In this document: one piece after another, positions 1 to 7,797 of the stretch
Layout: every line of letters starts with the position of its first letter
Position numbering within the stretch: the first letter of the stretch is position 1
NCBI RefSeq assembly: GCF_003850045.1
Contig: NZ_RQJX01000015.1
Location: 1-64,000, forward strand
Origin: Aeromicrobium camelliae
Lineage (GTDB): Bacteria > Actinomycetota > Actinomycetes > Propionibacteriales > Nocardioidaceae
DNA length: 64,000 bases
Reading direction: 5' to 3'
Notes under the pieces: generated by a model
Databases searched by the model: none
Seen by the model: only the letters and a program-made list of their open reading frames with translations
Told to the model about the DNA's origin: nothing
Program-made: the position numbers and the translations under genes

Positions 1-78
1 GAAACGGAACCTAGACAGCTCCACTCTCACCCGGAGGCCTTCACCTATCCAGAGAAACAACGTCCCTGGACATCACAC

Positions 79-432
79 CTAGACGAAGCTCAGAGTGACG
101 GCCCCGCCGATCACGACGAGCGCCGCCGCGTAGACGACGGAGCCGGCGGTGCGCCACGTGGCGCTGCCGTGCTGGATCGTGGGCAGCTCACGCCAGCGCA
201 TCGCCGCGAGCGCCGAGCCGGCACAGAAGACGGCGACGCCGAGAACCCAGATCCATTGCGTCCACGCATCCCAGCCCACCAGCGCGCGCACGACGATCAC
301 GGTGACCAGCGCTTCGAGCACGACGACTGCTAGCCGGACGCGCGAGGGGGCATTGGGGCCGCCGAGACCCGCACGCACCAGCGCGCCGAGCTCGATCAGG
401 AGTACCGCGATGAGAAACCAGCTGATGATCAT
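79..432 (-). CDS. Small four-helix membrane protein, unknown function
   Basis: A 117-residue protein that is mostly hydrophobic. It opens with MIISWFLIAVLLIEL and shows about four membrane segments (near residues 2-18, 33-50, 57-77 and 94-115). I chose the ATG at 432 because it overlaps the stop codon of the upstream hydrolase gene as ATGA, a usual sign of translational coupling; a longer reading upstream would run antisense-like through the hydrolase. No known family is recognised. It is the last gene of an ArsR-hydrolase-membrane protein operon, so it may act with the exported hydrolase at the membrane (inference). The 78 bases beyond its stop show nothing I can identify. Confidence 0.75.
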   Translation of the reverse strand: MIISWFLIAVLLIELGALVRAGLGGPNAPSRVRLAVVVLEALVTVIVVRALVGWDAWTQWIWVLGVAVFCAGSALAAMRWRELPTIQHGSATWRTAGSVVYAAALVVIGGAVTLSFV

Positions 433-1502
433 GAGCGAGCAACGTCCCTGAGCAGGGCGAAACCGATCTCGTCCAGATCCACGGTGGTCGCGCCGGCGAG
501 GTAGACCGCGACGCCGTGCTCGCGGTCCATGCCGAACCACGACCGGAAACCGCCGGTGCCTCCGTTGTGCCACGTCACGGTGCGACCCCCGACCTTCTCG
601 GTGAACCAGGCCGCCCCGATCTGCAGCCCATCGCCGAAGTCGGCCTGCGGGTCCAGCGCCGCGACACCCGGGGCCGTCTGGTCGAGCAACCCCTGAGCAA
701 GCGTGGCCATGTCGGCCGCACTCGCCCGGATACCGCCTGCTGGGGCGAAGCCCTCGTCCGCCCACGCCTGCTGCGCCCGGCCCGCGCGATCGCGGCCCTG
801 TACTGCGTCGTCAGCTAGTTGGTCGGGGCTGAGCGGGACCGTGAAGGACGACAACCCCAGCGGCTCCGCGATGCGTTCGGCGACCAGTTCCGGGTACGTG
901 GTGCCGGCGGCCGATGCGAGGGCGTGGCCGAGCACCGCGTAGCCGAGGTTGGAATACACCGGCTCCTTGTCCCCCACCTTGGCGGCTCGAACCTGGTCGA
1001 CGACCTCGTCCGGCGTCTCCGCATAGGGGTTCCGGGCAAGCAGCGTGTCGAGCGCCGTCCGGGCGAAGAAACCGAGGCCACCCCCGAGCCGGGGCAGTCC
1101 GGAACGCTGCTGGCTCAGCTCCTCGAGCGTGATGTCGGCGGCGTCCGCGTCCCCGAGGTCGAGAAGATCGCCGAGTCGGGTCTCGGGACGCACCTCGCCC
1201 CGCTCGACCATGTCGGCGTAGAGCAGCCCGGTCACGCCCTTGGTGATCGACCCGATCTCGAAGGTCCCGTCCAGCGGGGCGCCGACCGTGGCGGTGCGCT
1301 GCCCCTCGGGTGTGACGGCCGCGATCGACAGCGCGTGCACTCCGACCGAGGGTACGTGGCCGACGGCCATCTGCCCGAGTTCCTCGTCGCCGGAGACGGG
1401 TGAATCCGGCGTGACCGCGCCCGCACCGGGGCGCAACCAGAACCCGACCGCGAACCCGACAACGGCCATGACCGCGGCCGCGATGGTCATCTGACGCTTC
1501 AT
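429..1502 (-). CDS. Serine hydrolase of the beta-lactamase/penicillin-binding class C family
   Basis: An exported or membrane-anchored serine hydrolase of about 357 residues. An N-terminal hydrophobic segment (about residues 6-30) is followed by a class C fold with its three active-site motifs: SITK (nucleophile Ser near 86, general base Lys near 89), YSN near 184-186, and HNGG near 313-316 in place of KTG. Such proteins are esterases, D-amino-acid peptidases or carboxypeptidases more often than true beta-lactamases, and the substrate cannot be told from sequence. The ATG at 1502 shares one base with the stop of the upstream arsR-like gene (TGATG); an in-frame TTG at 1505 is also possible. 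Its stop overlaps the start of the next gene. Confidence 0.85.
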   Translation of the reverse strand: MKRQMTIAAAVMAVVGFAVGFWLRPGAGAVTPDSPVSGDEELGQMAVGHVPSVGVHALSIAAVTPEGQRTATVGAPLDGTFEIGSITKGVTGLLYADMVERGEVRPETRLGDLLDLGDADAADITLEELSQQRSGLPRLGGGLGFFARTALDTLLARNPYAETPDEVVDQVRAAKVGDKEPVYSNLGYAVLGHALASAAGTTYPELVAERIAEPLGLSSFTVPLSPDQLADDAVQGRDRAGRAQQAWADEGFAPAGGIRASAADMATLAQGLLDQTAPGVAALDPQADFGDGLQIGAAWFTEKVGGRTVTWHNGGTGGFRSWFGMDREHGVAVYLAGATTVDLDEIGFALLRDVARS

Positions 1503-1987
1503 CAACTGCTCACTCCCACGGCGACGAGAAGGGGTACGACGCGCTCAGCTGGCACCGTGACGTGACCGCGCGCCGCCTGGCGCAGCCATCCGGCGGCCGT
1601 GAGCGCCTTGATGTGGTGGTAGATCTGCCCGGTCGAGGCCAACTCGAGCTGCTCGGCGAGGTCCGTGACCTTGGTGGTGCCGCGCACGACGGCCAGCACC
1701 AAGGCGAGCCGAACCGGGTGTCCGAGCGCCGCGAGCCGCTCGGCGAAGTCGTCGAGGTGTCCAGGGTCGATGAGGTCGGCGACCGGACGGCCCATCTGCC
1801 ACTCCACGGGACCCGCGCCGGTCTCGACGACGCCGGCCCACACCACGACGCCCTCGTTGCCCTGAGCAGCGGGCCGCAGGCCCTCCAACACCCAGAAATC
1901 GCCCGCGGAGAGGCCGGAGGGAACCGGAGTCTCCTCCAGTGCGGCGACCCGCTCCTCCAGGCGCGCGAGACGCTCTTCGATCGACAT
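1502..1987 (-). CDS. ArsR-family winged helix-turn-helix regulator
   Basis: A 161-residue DNA-binding protein. The first 20 residues form a short charged coiled-coil-like helix (EERLARLEERVAALEE). The C-terminal half carries an ArsR-type winged helix: 'ALGHPVRLALVLAV' is the typical opening helix, followed by 'VTDLAEQLELASTGQIYHHIKAL' (recognition helix, written here in two parts: VTDLAEQLEL and ASTGQIYHHIKAL). No metal-binding cysteines are visible, so a metal sensor is unlikely. It leads an operon with the serine hydrolase and a membrane protein and probably represses that operon itself, since an AT-rich inverted repeat lies immediately before its start. Confidence 0.85.
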   Translation of the reverse strand: MSIEERLARLEERVAALEETPVPSGLSAGDFWVLEGLRPAAQGNEGVVVWAGVVETGAGPVEWQMGRPVADLIDPGHLDDFAERLAALGHPVRLALVLAVVRGTTKVTDLAEQLELASTGQIYHHIKALTAAGWLRQAARGHVTVPAERVVPLLVAVGVSS

Positions 1988-1988
1988 A

Positions 1989-2012
1989 TTCCGAAACTAC
2001 GAAATTTTGGAA
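1989..2012. promoter_or_regulatory. Probable operator of the ArsR-type regulator
   Basis: An inverted repeat TTCCGAAA (1989-1996) and TTTTGGAA (2005-2012), seven of eight positions matching, with an 8-base spacer. It sits 1-25 bases ahead of the ATG at 1987 in an AT-rich patch unusual for this genome. Autoregulation by the adjacent ArsR-family protein is the simplest reading (inference). Confidence 0.5.
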
Positions 2013-2029
2013 CTTTTGTCGAACGGGAG

Positions 2030-3139
2030 TCAGTCGAAGTCGAGACGCTCGTCCAGCTCGGACCGCGTGGCCCCGCTGGCGAGCATGAGATCCGCGGACA
2101 ACGACCGGATCTGCGCGGCGATCGAGGCGGTGTTGACGGTCACGATCTCCGGCAGCGACGACATCGCGATGCGCGCGGCCTCGACGAGTTCCTCTCGCGC
2201 TTCGTCGAACTCGTCGCTCTGCGCGAGCTCGTCGGCGAAGATCCCCACGGCGGTGACGAGGCGGTCGACCGCCTCGTCGAGACCTGACGGAGCGCTCTCG
2301 TCGTGTCGCAGCATGGCCGAGACGCGCCGGGCGAGGACACGCGCGTCGCGGACGGCGTTGTCGAGGTCGGTCACCGAGTCGACGTAGCGGGCGACGTCGT
2401 CGCGCTGACGCCAGCGCATGGGCGACATCCGCGCGACCTCGGCGACATTGGTGGCGGTGTCGGAGACGGTGTCGACGAGGCTCTGCGCGGCTCGCGCCTC
2501 CTCGAGCGCCAGATCGGCCAGCGCCGCATCGTCGGTACGCAGAGCCTGAGCGATGCGACTGAGCACTCCGCCCAGACGCCGCAACAGCCGCTGCACGTCG
2601 ACGTCGATGTCGCGAACCGGATTGCGCGGGATCAGCACGACCATCGCGAGGCCGAACAACCCGCCGACGAGCGCGTCGAGGAACCGGGTCAAGGCCGGGT
2701 CCGTGGCACCGGGCAAGGGGACGACGGCGGCCAGCAGCAGGCCGGAGTTGACCGCTTGGGTGAGCGCCATGCCCTTGATGCCGAGCAGGGTCGCGATGGC
2801 CACGGTCAACGCGGAGACGAGCGCGATCTGCCAGGCTCCTCGCCCGATGCCGAGGATCAGCAACTCACCGATGAGGACGCCGACGGCGACACCGAGCACG
2901 AGTTCGAAGGTCACCCGCACCCTCATGCCGACGCCCGCCATGAGCGCGAGCACCGCGGCGATGGGGGCGAAGAAGGCTTGCTGGTGGCCGAGGATGTAGG
3001 TCGCGACCGCGAACGCCCCGCCGGTGGCGATGCTGATCCGCAGGATCAGGCGCCAGCGATGACGCAGTGTCATGGCCCGGTCGGCGAACGTCGTCTGGGG
3101 CCGGGGAACCCTCAGCCGACGAAACGGGAGTTCACTCAC
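2030..3139 (-). CDS. FUSC-family (aromatic acid exporter-like) membrane protein
   Basis: A 369-residue protein with an N-terminal membrane domain of about six helices (residues 30-170, including 'FFAPIAAVLALMAGVGMRVRVTF' region and 'GLFGLAMVVLIPRNPVRD') followed by a long helical cytoplasmic domain rich in Ala, Asp and Arg. This is the half-size arrangement of FUSC/ArAE proteins, which are fusaric-acid or aromatic-acid efflux components in proteobacteria; the role in actinobacteria is mostly untested. The GTG start overlaps the stop of the GroES-like gene as GTGA, which fixes the start and suggests coupled translation. Third gene of the DUF3618-GroES-FUSC operon. Confidence 0.8.
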   Translation of the reverse strand: MSELPFRRLRVPRPQTTFADRAMTLRHRWRLILRISIATGGAFAVATYILGHQQAFFAPIAAVLALMAGVGMRVRVTFELVLGVAVGVLIGELLILGIGRGAWQIALVSALTVAIATLLGIKGMALTQAVNSGLLLAAVVPLPGATDPALTRFLDALVGGLFGLAMVVLIPRNPVRDIDVDVQRLLRRLGGVLSRIAQALRTDDAALADLALEEARAAQSLVDTVSDTATNVAEVARMSPMRWRQRDDVARYVDSVTDLDNAVRDARVLARRVSAMLRHDESAPSGLDEAVDRLVTAVGIFADELAQSDEFDEAREELVEAARIAMSSLPEIVTVNTASIAAQIRSLSADLMLASGATRSELDERLDFD

Positions 3140-3459
3140 AGGTACAGCCCGGTCTGCCCTTCCTCGATGCGCTCCGACGCGACGGCATGGAGGTCGCGTT
3201 CGCGCAGCAGGATGAAGCTCTCGCCACGCACCTCGACCTCAGCACGGTCCTCGGGGTCGAACAGCACCCGATCGCCGATCTGCACGCTGCGGACCTGCGA
3301 TCCGGCGGCCTCCACCCGGGCCCACGCCAGGCGGCGGCCCATGGCGGCGGTCGCGGGGATCACGATGCCCCCGGAGGATCGGCGATCGCCGGCGCCCTTG
3401 TCGACCGACACGAGGAGCCGGTCATGCAGCATGCGGATGGGAAGTTTGGCGTCGGACAT
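3136..3459 (-). CDS. GroES-family co-chaperonin-like protein
   Basis: A 107-residue GroES fold. 'RMLHDRLLVSVD' is the conserved N-terminal strand, 'RRSSGGIVIPATA' lies where the mobile loop that contacts GroEL is found, and 'IGDRVLFDPEDRAEVEV' with 'FILLRERDLHAV' matches the barrel and C-terminal strands. It is not beside groL here and differs from a canonical groS, so it is best treated as a second, actinobacterial GroES-like protein. It lies between DUF3618 and FUSC genes with 2 bases to the former and a 4-base overlap with the latter, so it is made with membrane proteins rather than with the chaperonin. Confidence 0.85.
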   Translation of the reverse strand: MSDAKLPIRMLHDRLLVSVDKGAGDRRSSGGIVIPATAAMGRRLAWARVEAAGSQVRSVQIGDRVLFDPEDRAEVEVRGESFILLRERDLHAVASERIEEGQTGLYL

Positions 3460-3461
3460 GC

Positions 3462-3740
3462 TCAGTCCAACAGGCGACGCACGACGATGATTCCGCCAAC
3501 CACGGCGGCGGTGATGGCCACGACGGGGACGACGTTCTCGACGCGCACGGAACCGTCGGGAGCGACGAAGTGCGCCTTCACCTGCGCGATCTGGCGCCTG
3601 ACGATGTTCTTGGGATTGGAACGGTCGATGAGTTCGTCGATCGTGCCCGCGAGCCGCACGCGGATGTCCTCGATCTCGTCGACGAGCTGGTCCGGGCTGG
3701 CTTGTGACACGTCATGCCTCTCGTTCGGTCCTTCTGTCAT
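3462..3740 (-). CDS. DUF3618 small membrane protein
   Basis: A 92-residue protein starting MTEGPNERHDVSQ. The N-terminal half contains the DUF3618 signature 'DEIEDIRVRLAGTIDELIDRSNPKNIVRR' (read as IEDIRVRLAGTIDELI then DRSNPKNIVRR); the C-terminus is one membrane helix ending 'GGIIVVRRLLD'. The family is common in actinobacteria and has no assigned function. I prefer the ATG at 3740 over an earlier in-frame start that would extend through the divergent bcp start. A TATCCT hexamer five bases before the ATG suggests a leaderless message. First gene of an operon with the GroES-like and FUSC genes. Confidence 0.8.
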   Translation of the reverse strand: MTEGPNERHDVSQASPDQLVDEIEDIRVRLAGTIDELIDRSNPKNIVRRQIAQVKAHFVAPDGSVRVENVVPVVAITAAVVGGIIVVRRLLD

Positions 3741-3757
3741 GAGCCAGGATAGTGCGT
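3741..3757. promoter_or_regulatory. 17-base divergent promoter spacer between DUF3618 and bcp
   Basis: Only 17 bases separate the two divergent start codons. On the minus strand TATCCT (3751-3746) lies five bases before the ATG, as in leaderless actinobacterial promoters. On the plus strand a GATAGT-like hexamer precedes the bcp ATG but matches less well. The two promoters must overlap the coding starts of each other. Confidence 0.4.
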
Positions 3758-4231
3758 ATGAGCACCCGACTGCAGCCCGGCGACACGGCACCCGACTTCA
3801 CCCTCCCGACCGACACGGGCGACGAGGTCACGCTCTCGGATCTGCGCGGCCGGCGCGTCATCGTGTACTTCTACCCCGCCGCGATGACGCCCGGTTGCAC
3901 CAAGCAGGCGTGCGACTTCAGCGACTCGATCGACCGGCTGCGCGGCGAGGGCTTCGAGGTCCTCGGCATCTCCCCCGACAAGCCGGAGAAGCTCGCGAAG
4001 TTCCGCGAGCGCGACGGCCTCACGATCACGCTGCTGTCCGACCCGGACAAGCAGGTACTGTCCGCGTACGGCGCGTTCGGTGAGAAGAAGCTCTACGGCA
4101 AGGTCGTCGAGGGCGTCATCCGGTCGACCTTCGTCATCGCCCCCGACGGCACGATCGAGCTCGCCCAGTACAACGTCAAGGCCACCGGCCACGTCGCCAA
4201 GCTCCGCAAGGACCTCGGCCTCGGCGCCTGA
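3758..4231 (+). CDS. bcp: Thioredoxin-dependent thiol peroxidase (BCP/PrxQ)
   Basis: A 157-residue peroxiredoxin of the BCP/PrxQ class that reduces hydrogen peroxide and organic hydroperoxides in the cytoplasm using thioredoxin. The active-site segment is TPGCTKQACDF: Cys47 is the peroxidatic cysteine, Thr44 and Pro45 the conserved TxxC partners, and Cys52 the resolving cysteine five residues on, giving an intramolecular disulfide. The length matches the family. The ATG at 3758 gives the canonical N-terminus MSTRLQPGDTAPDF; a GTG six bases earlier is possible but adds nothing conserved. Transcribed alone, divergently from the DUF3618 operon. Confidence 0.93.
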   Translation: MSTRLQPGDTAPDFTLPTDTGDEVTLSDLRGRRVIVYFYPAAMTPGCTKQACDFSDSIDRLRGEGFEVLGISPDKPEKLAKFRERDGLTITLLSDPDKQVLSAYGAFGEKKLYGKVVEGVIRSTFVIAPDGTIELAQYNVKATGHVAKLRKDLGLGA

Positions 4232-4350
4232 CCCGCTCGGCGGCACGAGGCTTCGGCGCGGGTCGCGCGGTACCGGCGCTTCCCGCTTCGCTCGCGGGAG
4301 CGACGCAGGGGTCACCCCGCAAGAGCGCGTCGCCTATTCTTTGGGTCGGG

Positions 4351-4432
4351 GCCGGTGTGGTGGAACTGGTAGACACGCAGGATTTAGGTTCCTGTGTCCT
4401 TGGACGTGCAGGTTCGAGTCCTGTCACCGGCA
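4351..4432 (+). tRNA. tRNA-Leu, anticodon UAG
   Basis: Acceptor arms GCCGGTG (4351-4357) and CACCGGC (4425-4431) pair fully. The anticodon stem CAGGA/TCCTG encloses TTTAGGT, giving anticodon TAG at 4385-4387, which reads CUA leucine codons. A long variable arm marks a class II tRNA, and GGTTCGAGTCC is the T arm. Discriminator A at 4432; the CCA end is not encoded in full. Confidence 0.95.
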
Positions 4433-4449
4433 CCCTGGAGGCGCGGCGA

Positions 4450-4923
4450 TCACCGCAGGGATCGGCGCGAAGGTGAGCGCCACAACAGCACGCACGCCGC
4501 CAGCCCGGGCAGGCACGGCCCCACCCCGATCCAGCTCAGCAACGGCGGCAGCCCCGTGTCGCCGGACGTGTCTTCGACGAAGACGTTGAACAGGGCGACG
4601 CTGGCGGCCAGCGCGAGGATCGCGGGCGCGACCATCCGCACCCACCGCTTCCCCTTGACGGTGGCCCAGATGGTTGTCGTCCACGCGACCACGCCGAGCG
4701 CACCCAGCGCCGTCAGGTAGATCAGGTACATCCGGGCGGCGCTGTCGATCTGGTCGTCCGAGTAGGACGGGTACCCCTCCCGGATGTGACGGGCGAGGAT
4801 GTTCGCCCCGGCGTGGTCGACGTAGACGACGGCCAGCGCCACGACGGTCAGGACCAGTCCGATGAACATGGCCGCGAGCGCTCGGCGTCGATGGCGTACC
4901 GGTTCGGTGCTGATGGTGGTCAT
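4450..4923 (-). CDS. Four-helix membrane protein, unknown
   Basis: A 157-residue protein with a basic N-terminus (VRHRRRALA) and four hydrophobic segments near residues 16-34, 66-88, 96-113 and 124-146. No family recognised; 'HIREGYPSYSDDQI' between helices one and two is reminiscent of small integral proteins of unknown function in actinobacteria. It starts 22 bases after the stop of the MFS exporter gene and is read in the same direction, so it probably belongs to the exporter operon controlled by the divergent TetR-type gene. Its end is 17 bases from the tRNA on the opposite strand. Confidence 0.75.
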   Translation of the reverse strand: MTTISTEPVRHRRRALAAMFIGLVLTVVALAVVYVDHAGANILARHIREGYPSYSDDQIDSAARMYLIYLTALGALGVVAWTTTIWATVKGKRWVRMVAPAILALAASVALFNVFVEDTSGDTGLPPLLSWIGVGPCLPGLAACVLLWRSPSRRSLR

Positions 4924-4945
4924 AGTGTGTCCTTTCTAACGCTGA

Positions 4946-6370
4946 TCAATGGAGTGGGAGCTCGTCGCGGTGGCGTGGCAGCGCGACGACGGCGACGAGT
5001 ACGGCCAGCGCGAAACTCGCGGCACACAGCCACAGGCCGAGGGCATACCCGTCGGCGAGGTCCGCTCTGCTCAGCGTCGCTCCGGTGCGCTGGGACGCTG
5101 CGGTCCCGAAGACGGCCAGGCCGAGCGCCGCGCCGATCTGACGAGAACTGTTGAGGAGCCCTGACGCCACTCCGACTTCGGCCACTCGCACGCCGATCGT
5201 GGCGACGGATACCAGTGGGCCGAGGCACAGCCCGAAGCTGCTGCCGGTGAGCACGGAGGGCCCGAGGACGTCGGCGAGGAAGGAGCCGTCCGCCCCGATG
5301 AACCCGAACCAGGCGAAACCGAGCGAGGCGCCGACCCCTCCGATGACCAACAGCGTGCGCGGCTGCACGCTCGCCCCCATCCGGACGGCGAGGAACGAGC
5401 CTGCGATGACGCCGCCGGTGAAGGGGAGGAACATCGCGCCCGCCGACGCCGGTCCGTGCCCGAGCACCTGCTGCAGATACAACGAGACGAAATAGAAGGC
5501 GGACGCCATCGCGGCGCCGAGGAGCAGGTTGTAGGCGTTCGCTCCGGCGACGGACCGAGTGGTGAGGAGCCCCAACCGGACGAGCGGGTCACGCGTCGTC
5601 GTCTTCTCGACGATGACGAAGGCGACGAGAAGGACCAGGCCGAGGGTCACCCCCAGGATCGTCGGCAGCGACGTCCACGACCCCTGATCGGAGTTGACGA
5701 TCGCGAACACGACGAGCGTCATCCCACCGGTCGCGAGCAGCGCACCGGGGATATCGGGAGAGACATGGCGTTCCGGCCTCTCCCGCACCGCGACGGCGCG
5801 CCAGGCCAGGCCGAGAGCGGCCAAGGCCATCGGAGCGTTGACGAACATGACCCACCGCCAACTGACGTACTCGGTGAGCAGCCCGCCGATGAGGATGCCC
5901 AGCGCTCCCCCGGCGGCGTTGGTCGCGCTCCACACGCCGAAGGCGCGGCGTCGTGCCGCTCCCGAAGGAAACGTCTCGGTCAGCAGCGCGAGCGCGGCCG
6001 GCGCCACGGCCGCAGCGCCCACGCCTTGAACAGCGCGCGCCGCCACCAGGTGGCTGGCCTCCTGCGCGAATCCCCCCGCCAGCGAAGCCGCCGCGAAGAG
6101 CGTCAACCCGATGAGCAGGACGCGCCGTCGTCCATAGCGATCCGCCGCTTTGCCTCCGGCGAGCAGAAGCCCGCCAAACGTCAGCGCGTACGCATGAATC
6201 ACCCACGTGACACCGGCACCGTCGAAGCGCAGGGCTGCGGCGATCTCGGGAAGCCCGACGTTCACCACGGAAAGATCCAGCGACACCATGAACTGGACCA
6301 CCGACACCGTGAGTAGTGTCAAGCCCGCTGGTGTAGTTCCGCGAACCCTCGCGTCCGTCGATGTGCTCAT
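4946..6370 (-). CDS. MFS multidrug exporter, DHA2 (14-helix) family
   Basis: A 474-residue transporter of the EmrB/QacA type. Fourteen hydrophobic segments are visible; motif A is 'GGKAADRYGRRRVLL' after helix 2, and 'ARAVQGVGAAAVAPAALALL' region (helix 4) carries the antiporter arginine and glycine pattern. The segment 'GGALGILIGGLLTEYVSWRW' is the motif C plus the typical W-R-W loop. It should export drugs or other amphiphiles by proton antiport at the inner membrane. The ATG at 6370 has GGGGACGAG just upstream. Divergent from a TetR-type regulator across a strong inverted repeat, so its expression is probably ligand-induced. Confidence 0.9.
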   Translation of the reverse strand: MSTSTDARVRGTTPAGLTLLTVSVVQFMVSLDLSVVNVGLPEIAAALRFDGAGVTWVIHAYALTFGGLLLAGGKAADRYGRRRVLLIGLTLFAAASLAGGFAQEASHLVAARAVQGVGAAAVAPAALALLTETFPSGAARRRAFGVWSATNAAGGALGILIGGLLTEYVSWRWVMFVNAPMALAALGLAWRAVAVRERPERHVSPDIPGALLATGGMTLVVFAIVNSDQGSWTSLPTILGVTLGLVLLVAFVIVEKTTTRDPLVRLGLLTTRSVAGANAYNLLLGAAMASAFYFVSLYLQQVLGHGPASAGAMFLPFTGGVIAGSFLAVRMGASVQPRTLLVIGGVGASLGFAWFGFIGADGSFLADVLGPSVLTGSSFGLCLGPLVSVATIGVRVAEVGVASGLLNSSRQIGAALGLAVFGTAASQRTGATLSRADLADGYALGLWLCAASFALAVLVAVVALPRHRDELPLH

Positions 6371-6382
6371 CTCGTCCCCTCA

Positions 6383-6436
6383 TTGCGACATCATGTCTCA
6401 AACTTCACGGTACAGTTAAGAGACACGATGTCGCAA
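6383..6436. promoter_or_regulatory. Long inverted-repeat operator between the MFS exporter and TetR-type genes
   Basis: TTGCGACATCATGTCTC (6383-6399) and GAGACACGATGTCGCAA (6420-6436) are inverted copies with one mismatch in 17, 20 bases apart. Each arm is itself a near-palindrome (GACAT-N-ATGTC), so each may bind one TetR-type dimer. A TACAGT hexamer (6411-6416) between the arms is a candidate -10 for the regulator. The left arm lies just ahead of the exporter start at 6370. Confidence 0.75.
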
Positions 6437-6451
6437 GAGGCGGGAGTGAGA

Positions 6452-7252
6452 ATGATGAGTCGGCGACCCCGACGCAGTGAGCAGGAGACGCGTGACTTGG
6501 TGATGCGAGCGGCGGTTCAGCACGTTTCGCTCCATGGACTGCGCGCCACCCTCGATCTGCCCATGGAGGAGGTGATCGCGGCGGCGGATGTGCCGCGCGC
6601 GGCCGCCTATCGGCTCTGGACGTCGCGGGAGCGCTTCACGAGCGACGTCCTCGAACAACTCGCCTTGGGCCAGACGCTGCCCAGCACGCTGCGCCCCGAC
6701 GAGATCGACATCGTCGTCGACGAGGTGGCAGCTTCGACGAGCCCGCAGGACGATGCCCGCACTGTTCTGTGTTCGTTGACGGCGCTCGCGATCGAGCGCG
6801 AGTTCGACCTCCTGACGGACTCGGACGCCTGGCGCGCCTTCCTCGCCCTCGAGGCTGCCGTCGCCTCGCTGCCCGATCCCGGCCGCCGCACCACGTTGGT
6901 GCGCCGGTTCATCGAGGCCGAGGCAGCCAACGCGGCGCGGATCGCGGAGATCTACCGGGCGGTGGGCGCCGCGCTCGAGCTGCGGCCGAACTCCGAGCAG
7001 GCGCTCCTCGACGCGGCGCACGCCGCACGAATCCTGACCCGCGGCCTCATCGGTGAGGCGATCCGTGAGGGAGTCTCGCCCGCCGAACGCGCGGCGCTTC
7101 GGCGTCGCCTCAGTACCAGCACGTCGGCCATCTTCGGGCAGACGTTTCAGCCGGACGGCGACGGCACCGCTCCCGTCGATTGGCAACAGTCCGTGCTCGC
7201 TGTCTTTCGCCGCTCGCGCTCGACCGAGCGCGACCTGAGGAACACGACCTGA
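6452..7252 (+). CDS. TetR/AcrR-family transcriptional regulator
   Basis: About 266 residues. The N-terminus has the TetR helix-turn-helix order, with 'EQETRDLVMRAAVQHVSLHG' leading to 'PMEEVIAAADVPRAAAYRLW' as the recognition helix; the rest is an all-helical ligand and dimer domain without recognisable specificity. The start is taken at ATG 6452 (or 6455) because GGGAG at 6442-6446 is a well-spaced ribosome site; an ATG at 6428 lies inside the right arm of the operator and is less likely. It should repress the divergent exporter operon and itself. Confidence 0.85.
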   Translation: MMSRRPRRSEQETRDLVMRAAVQHVSLHGLRATLDLPMEEVIAAADVPRAAAYRLWTSRERFTSDVLEQLALGQTLPSTLRPDEIDIVVDEVAASTSPQDDARTVLCSLTALAIEREFDLLTDSDAWRAFLALEAAVASLPDPGRRTTLVRRFIEAEAANAARIAEIYRAVGAALELRPNSEQALLDAAHAARILTRGLIGEAIREGVSPAERAALRRRLSTSTSAIFGQTFQPDGDGTAPVDWQQSVLAVFRRSRSTERDLRNTT

Positions 7253-7284
7253 TTCTCTGGCCGCGCCGGCAGTAAGCTGCCCGG

Positions 7285-7746
7285 GTGTTCCGGATTCTCT
7301 TCTTCGAGCCGCGCATCGCGGGCAACACCGGGAACGCGATCCGGCTGGCGGCCGCGACCGGCTCCGAACTGCACCTCGTCGACCCGCTCTTCGACTTCGA
7401 GGACACCAAGCTGCGACGTGCCGGCCTGGACTATCACGACCTCGCCGTCGTCACGGTGCACCAGACCCTCGCCGACGCCTGGGCCCAGCTCCTCCCCGCT
7501 CGCGTCTTCGCGTTCACGACGCAGGCCACCCGGCGCTACACCGACGTCGCCTACGAGCCCGGGGACGTGCTGTTGTTCGGTCCCGAGCCGACCGGGCTTC
7601 CGACCGAGGTGCTCGACGACGAGGCGGTCACCGACCGGCTCCGCCTCCCTATGCAGCCCGCACGCCGATCGATGAACCTCGCCAACTGCGCCTCGATCGC
7701 CGTGTACGAGGCGTGGCGGCAGCACGACTTCGCCGGCGGCGTCTGA
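7285..7746 (+). CDS. trmL: tRNA (cytidine(34)-2'-O)-methyltransferase
   Basis: A 153-residue single-domain SPOUT methyltransferase. It methylates the wobble ribose of certain leucine tRNAs using S-adenosylmethionine. 'FEPRIAGNTGNAIRLAA' is the conserved N-terminal motif, 'LLFGPEPTGLP' and 'PARRSMNLANCASIAVYE' form the trefoil knot that binds SAM. The GTG at 7285 gives the standard N-terminus; a TAAGCT hexamer six bases before it suggests a leaderless transcript. Length equals the family norm. Confidence 0.92.
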   Translation: MFRILFFEPRIAGNTGNAIRLAAATGSELHLVDPLFDFEDTKLRRAGLDYHDLAVVTVHQTLADAWAQLLPARVFAFTTQATRRYTDVAYEPGDVLLFGPEPTGLPTEVLDDEAVTDRLRLPMQPARRSMNLANCASIAVYEAWRQHDFAGGV

Positions 7747-7797
7747 GCGTCGGGGACGACGTCCACCGGCTGCGCCTCGCCCGATAGGTTGGGGGCC

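Noticed and set aside
429-1502. Assigning beta-lactam resistance to the serine hydrolase
   Set aside because: The third motif is HNG rather than KTG, which is more typical of esterases and peptidases of the family.
3136-3459. Calling the GroES-like gene groS
   Set aside because: It is not next to groL and its sequence is the diverged actinobacterial form; the symbol would imply the main co-chaperonin.
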